The position numbers and the translations under genes were made by a program. This document shows, piece by piece, positions 12,575 to 15,149 of a DNA stretch of 15,149 bases. Position 1 is the stretch's first letter. Each line of letters begins with the position of its first letter. The DNA is from an uncultured Collinsella sp. GTDB taxonomy: Bacteria; Actinomycetota; Coriobacteriia; Coriobacteriales; Coriobacteriaceae. The stretch spans positions 1 to 15,149 of the forward strand of contig CAUEQX010000031.1 of assembly GCA_959020035.1 (NCBI GenBank), read 5' to 3'. Under the pieces are notes generated by a model. The model was not told the DNA's origin. It did not search any database and was given only the letters and a program-made list of their open reading frames with translations.

Positions 12575-13774
12575 CTAGAGCTTGTGGTGGCGCTCTTCTT
12601 TGCGCTCCTCGGCTGCCTGCTCCTCCTGCTTAAAAGCGGGGTCGTCGGGGGTGACCAGTTCGTCCTCGTGCGTGCGCTTGTTGTAATGGTGGCGTAGTAC
12701 GGGTTCAAACAGGTGCAGGTGCTTGGCGAAGGCCGCCGAGCCAATGGCGAGCACGGTAAAGATGAGCACACGCATGGGCACTTCGACCTGGTTAATCGCG
12801 GCGGCGCCGGCCGAAAGCATGATGCACCAGGCATAGATGAGCAGCACGGCCTGTTTTTGGTTGTAGCCTTCTTGGATCAGGCGGTGGTGGATGTGGCCCT
12901 TGTCGGCCTGCCCGATACTAATGTGGGCGCGCTTGCGGCGCACGATGGCGCTGAACGTGTCGATGATGGGCACGCCGGCAACGATGAGCGGAATGATAAG
13001 CGAGGTGAGTGCGGCGGTGCGGCTCACGTTGAGCAGCGAGATGGAGCCCAGCGCAAAGCCCAGAAGCAGCGACCCCGAGTCGCCCAAGAAGATGCTTGCG
13101 GGGTTGAAGTTGTAGCGCAAAAAGGCCAGACAGGCGCCAAAGAGCGCAATGGAGAGCGCGGCGGCGTCGATGCGGCCCGAGAGAACGGCCATCGAAAACA
13201 TGGTGAACGACGCGATGCCGCAGATGCCCGTGGCCAAGCCGTCGAGGCCGTCGATGAGGTTAATGATGTTAGTGAATGCCACCAGATAGATCACGGTAAT
13301 GGGGTAGGCGAGCCATCCGAGCATGATCTCGCCGGGAGCAAACGGGTTGACGATGACGCCGATTTTTAGGCCGCCCATGCAGGCGATAAGCGCGGCGAGG
13401 ACCTGTCCGGCCAGCTTTTGCTTGGGCGTGAGCTGGAAGACGTCGTCGATAGCGCCGGTCGCAAAGATGACGGTAAAGGAGAGCGCCAGCATGGGATAGC
13501 TAATGTGAAGGCGCGGGTGCGGTACCAGGACGGGTGGCCAGCCTAGGTACCAGGTGCCTAGGATTTGCACAATGCAGGCAACGACCAGGCCCAAAAACAC
13601 CGCCGTTCCGCCCAAACGCGGGATGGGCTTGGTGTTGATGCGGCGCTTAGAAGGATAGTCGACGGCATCGAGCTTAATTGCCAAGCGCTTGACCAGGGGC
13701 ACCGCGAGGAAGGTCGTGATAAAAGCCGCCGCTGCCACGCATAGGTACGGTATGTAGCTCGGGGATGAAGCCAT
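12575..13774 (-). CDS. WecA/TagO-type undecaprenyl-phosphate sugar-1-phosphate transferase (MraY-like family)
   Basis: A polytopic membrane enzyme of 399 residues. It transfers a sugar phosphate, usually GlcNAc-1-P, from a UDP-sugar to undecaprenyl phosphate, the first lipid-linked step of teichoic-acid-like or other envelope glycan synthesis. Motifs in order are IPRLGG (51-56), GAIDDVFQL (107-115, Asp110-Asp111), NIINLIDGLDGLATG (169-183), FNPASIFLGDSGSLLLGF (223-240) and GHIHHRL (293-299). The HIHHRL form fits WecA/TagO rather than MraY. About 11 hydrophobic segments are followed by a charged tail rich in Glu, Arg and His. ATG 13774 is chosen although its Shine-Dalgarno is poor; a TTG at 13792 has none. 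trpS lies downstream. No other glycan gene is adjacent except, 8 kb away, the flippase. The exact sugar is not determined. Confidence 0.92.
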   Translation of the reverse strand: MASSPSYIPYLCVAAAAFITTFLAVPLVKRLAIKLDAVDYPSKRRINTKPIPRLGGTAVFLGLVVACIVQILGTWYLGWPPVLVPHPRLHISYPMLALSFTVIFATGAIDDVFQLTPKQKLAGQVLAALIACMGGLKIGVIVNPFAPGEIMLGWLAYPITVIYLVAFTNIINLIDGLDGLATGICGIASFTMFSMAVLSGRIDAAALSIALFGACLAFLRYNFNPASIFLGDSGSLLLGFALGSISLLNVSRTAALTSLIIPLIVAGVPIIDTFSAIVRRKRAHISIGQADKGHIHHRLIQEGYNQKQAVLLIYAWCIMLSAGAAAINQVEVPMRVLIFTVLAIGSAAFAKHLHLFEPVLRHHYNKRTHEDELVTPDDPAFKQEEQAAEERKEERHHKL

Positions 13775-13978
13775 GAATCTAAAAACCGCCAAGCGTCGAA
13801 GGAAAAGGTCAGAAGAACGCCATGCGCAAAGGGCATAGCCGAACCATAATACTCGACCAAGGGGGGTGCATGTAATTGCACGCAGCGATAATCACGCGCT
13901 TACCAGATATTGGGATGTTGTCGATGGCTTGTCGGGATGCCGGCGGGGATCCATATGGACTGTATGGTGATTTTCGGC
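13775..13978. other. Upstream region of the sugar-phosphate transferase gene
   Basis: No gene is seen here. On the minus strand TATTAT (13846-13851) is a good -10, giving a leader of about 64 bases. The best -35 candidate, TTACAT, is only a partial match with an 18-base spacer. A run of six G with short inverted repeats (13861-13880) and a CCATATGG palindrome are the only other features. Confidence 0.35.
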
Positions 13979-14149
13979 AAAAGAAAACCACCCCCCACGT
14001 TACGAAAATGAACCCACCTAAAACAGGTGGGTGCCCTCATCGACTGTTCCAGCGTCCTTAACAACGAAGGATACCTGTACTAGGTACGACTGTGTGGGCT
14101 CCCTAAATAAACGCGACGGTTCACCCAGTTGCTCCGCGGGGGGCGGAAT
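13979..14149 (-). ncRNA. Candidate 6S RNA (SsrS-like fold)
   Basis: On the minus strand the RNA would start near 14149, just after a TATGAT -10 (14156-14161), and end in TTTTCTTTT (13979-13987). Its two ends form a closing stem of 12 bp: CCGCCCCCCGCG (14146 to 14135) with CGTGGGGGGTGG (13999 to 13988), with two G-U pairs. Inside are a large open bubble, a perfect 8-bp hairpin ACCCACCT-GTTTT-AGGTGGGT on its 3' side, and a long irregular arm. That arm is closed by GCCCACA pairing with TGAGGGC and contains further short stems. This matches 6S RNA: paired ends, a central bubble, a small 3' hairpin and a length near 170-200 bases. 6S RNA binds the sigma-70 holoenzyme and restrains transcription in stationary phase. 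The structured RNA is well supported by its matching ends, promoter and T-run. The 6S identity is inference from fold only. Confidence 0.55.
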
Positions 14150-14155
14150 ACCTAC

Positions 14156-14161
14156 ATCATA
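14156..14161 (-). promoter_or_regulatory. -10 element of the 6S-like RNA, next to an inverted repeat
   Basis: Read on the minus strand, TATGAT differs from TATAAT by one base and puts the start at the base of the closing stem of the RNA. The -35 at 17 bases (CTGGAA) is weak. A perfect repeat ATAAAG-N5-CTTTAT (14159-14175) overlaps the -10 and could be an operator. Confidence 0.4.
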
Positions 14162-14186
14162 AAGCGGCACTTTATCGATTCCAGTC

Positions 14187-14216
14187 TTGACATTACAAAA
14201 ATCGTGTCGGACGATT
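14187..14216 (+). promoter_or_regulatory. Promoter and overlapping inverted repeat for the radical SAM gene
   Basis: A perfect -35 TTGACA (14187-14192) is followed at 17 bases by GACGAT (14210-14215), a poor -10. AATCGT-GTCGG-ACGATT (14200-14216), with perfect 6-base arms, covers the spacer and -10, a position where a bound repressor would block transcription. The predicted start near 14222 leaves a leader of about 78 bases. Confidence 0.45.
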
Positions 14217-14299
14217 ACGGCGCCTTAGGGACGGAGCCGTCTACGCGGTCTGGCCCTTTACGTTTGAGCTGCTGAATCGTTGTTTTGGAGCATGTTTTT

Positions 14300-15149
14300 A
14301 TGCCGACGTCGTTGACCGAACTTTTTTCGCCCGCCTGCCATTTGTGTCCGCGCCGTTGCGGTGTGGCGCGCGATGAAGGCGCGCGCGGCGTATGCGGTGC
14401 TAACGACACGCTCAGGGTGGCCCGCGCGGCGCTTCATATGTGGGAGGAGCCGCCTATCTCGGGCGAGGCCGGTTCGGGCACGATCTTCTTTAGCGGTTGC
14501 TCGCTTAAATGTATCTACTGCCAGAACCACGAGATCTCGACCGGCAATTTTGGCCTTGAGATTTCGCCTGAGCGCCTGGTCGAGATTATGCTGGAACTGC
14601 AGGACCAGGGTGCCAACAACATCAATTTGGTGACGGCGACGCACTATGCGCACCTGTTGCCTGCCGCGATTGCCGCGGCACGGATGCGCGGGCTGGTCAT
14701 CCCGATCGTCTACAACACGAGTGGTTACGAGCGTGCGAGTGCCGTGGCGGCGCTGGGCGACCTGGTCGATGTGTGGCTCACCGACTTTAAATATGCCAAT
14801 GCCGGGCTTGCGCAGTCGCTTTCTCATATTAAGGACTACCCGCGCGTGGCCGTGTCGGGTCTGGCCCAGATGGCGCGCGAGATCGAGCGCCGCGGGGGAG
14901 AGTTGGTGGATGAGGGCGGGCTCATGAAGCGCGGCATCATCGTGCGCCACCTGGTGCTTCCGGGGCATGCGGACGATTCGTGTCGCGTACTGGACCTAGT
15001 GTGGCAGACGGTGGGCGACGTGCCGATCTCGGTCATGAACCAATACACGCCCAATGTGCTCATGCGAGAGCAGGGCGGCGATCTGGCGCGCGCCGTGACG
15101 CGCGAGGAGTACGAGCGGGTGCTCGACCATGCCGACGACCTGGGCTTTA
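14300..15149 (+). CDS. PflX-type radical SAM protein (pyruvate formate-lyase activase-like, 3' end cut by window)
   Basis: An oxygen-sensitive iron-sulfur enzyme of the radical SAM superfamily, most like the PflX group (COG1313), whose members resemble glycyl-radical activating enzymes but lack a proven substrate. The SAM-cluster motif is CSLKCIYC (67-74, C-x3-C-x2-C), preceded by GSGTIFFSG. The N-terminus carries further cysteines, CHLCPRRCGV (13-22) and Cys32, typical of this group. Later stretches include NLVTATHYAHLLP, YNTSGYE, DVWLTDFKYAN and VRHLVLPGH, all as expected. The 283 residues seen cover most of the usual 290-310. ATG 14300 has GGAG (14287-14290) nine bases upstream. An ATG at 14292 is out of frame. 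No glycyl-radical enzyme gene is seen inside the window. Confidence 0.88.
   Translation, partial: MPTSLTELFSPACHLCPRRCGVARDEGARGVCGANDTLRVARAALHMWEEPPISGEAGSGTIFFSGCSLKCIYCQNHEISTGNFGLEISPERLVEIMLELQDQGANNINLVTATHYAHLLPAAIAAARMRGLVIPIVYNTSGYERASAVAALGDLVDVWLTDFKYANAGLAQSLSHIKDYPRVAVSGLAQMAREIERRGGELVDEGGLMKRGIIVRHLVLPGHADDSCRVLDLVWQTVGDVPISVMNQYTPNVLMREQGGDLARAVTREEYERVLDHADDLGF

Noticed and set aside
14100..14150. tRNA gene suggested by GGTTCACCC
   Set aside because: No acceptor stem, D-arm or anticodon arm can be formed around it.

Overview
The window is a high-GC bacterial chromosomal segment with short intergenic gaps, clean AGGAG-type ribosome binding sites and ordinary core-genome content. 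The gene set and the repeated GGGACA-type hairpins suggest a gut actinobacterium of the class Coriobacteriia, most likely Collinsella or a close relative. This is a judgement from style and content; no rRNA or tRNA gene is present to prove it.

Layout. 1-1341 (minus) is the 5' part of a potassium/proton antiporter cut by the window edge. A divergent metallophosphoesterase follows (1595-2434, plus). A convergent gap (2435-2748) holds a 123-bp element bounded by perfect 18-bp inverted repeats. Next come a Wzx-like flippase (2749-4329, minus, TTG start), a divergent L-lactate permease (4510-6081, plus), a hairpin-repeat cluster (6083-6220) and ATP-type PEP carboxykinase (6360-8030, plus). Then four plus-strand genes follow: a B3/B4 tRNA-binding-domain protein (8255-8974), a MarR-family regulator (9137-9586), a DegV protein (9706-10560) and a small MGMT-like protein (10640-10960). 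Copies of one terminator hairpin follow pckA, the B3/B4 gene, degV and the MGMT gene. The 394-bp gap 10961-11354 carries a possible small RNA and the trpS terminator. On the minus strand, a WecA/TagO-type sugar-phosphate transferase (12575-13774) is followed by trpS (11355-12404). The 525-bp gap 13775-14299 holds a strongly structured minus-strand RNA resembling 6S RNA (about 13979-14149). The window ends inside a PflX-type radical SAM protein (14300-15149, plus).

How the parts work together. Lactate permease and PEP carboxykinase are adjacent and co-oriented. Together they fit entry of lactate carbon and the PEP/oxaloacetate node, although no lactate dehydrogenase is adjacent. The WecA/TagO-type enzyme (first lipid-linked step of envelope glycan synthesis) and the flippase (lipid-linked glycan export) are functionally related but sit 8 kb apart. 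The other genes look like independent housekeeping or accessory units.

No new defence system, mobile element, CRISPR array or biosynthetic cluster is visible. The most interesting material is intergenic: the 6S-like RNA, a possible small RNA with an anti-Shine-Dalgarno loop, an attenuator-like leader before the B3/B4 gene, the shared terminator hairpin whose loop occurs in both orientations, and the 18-bp inverted-repeat element.
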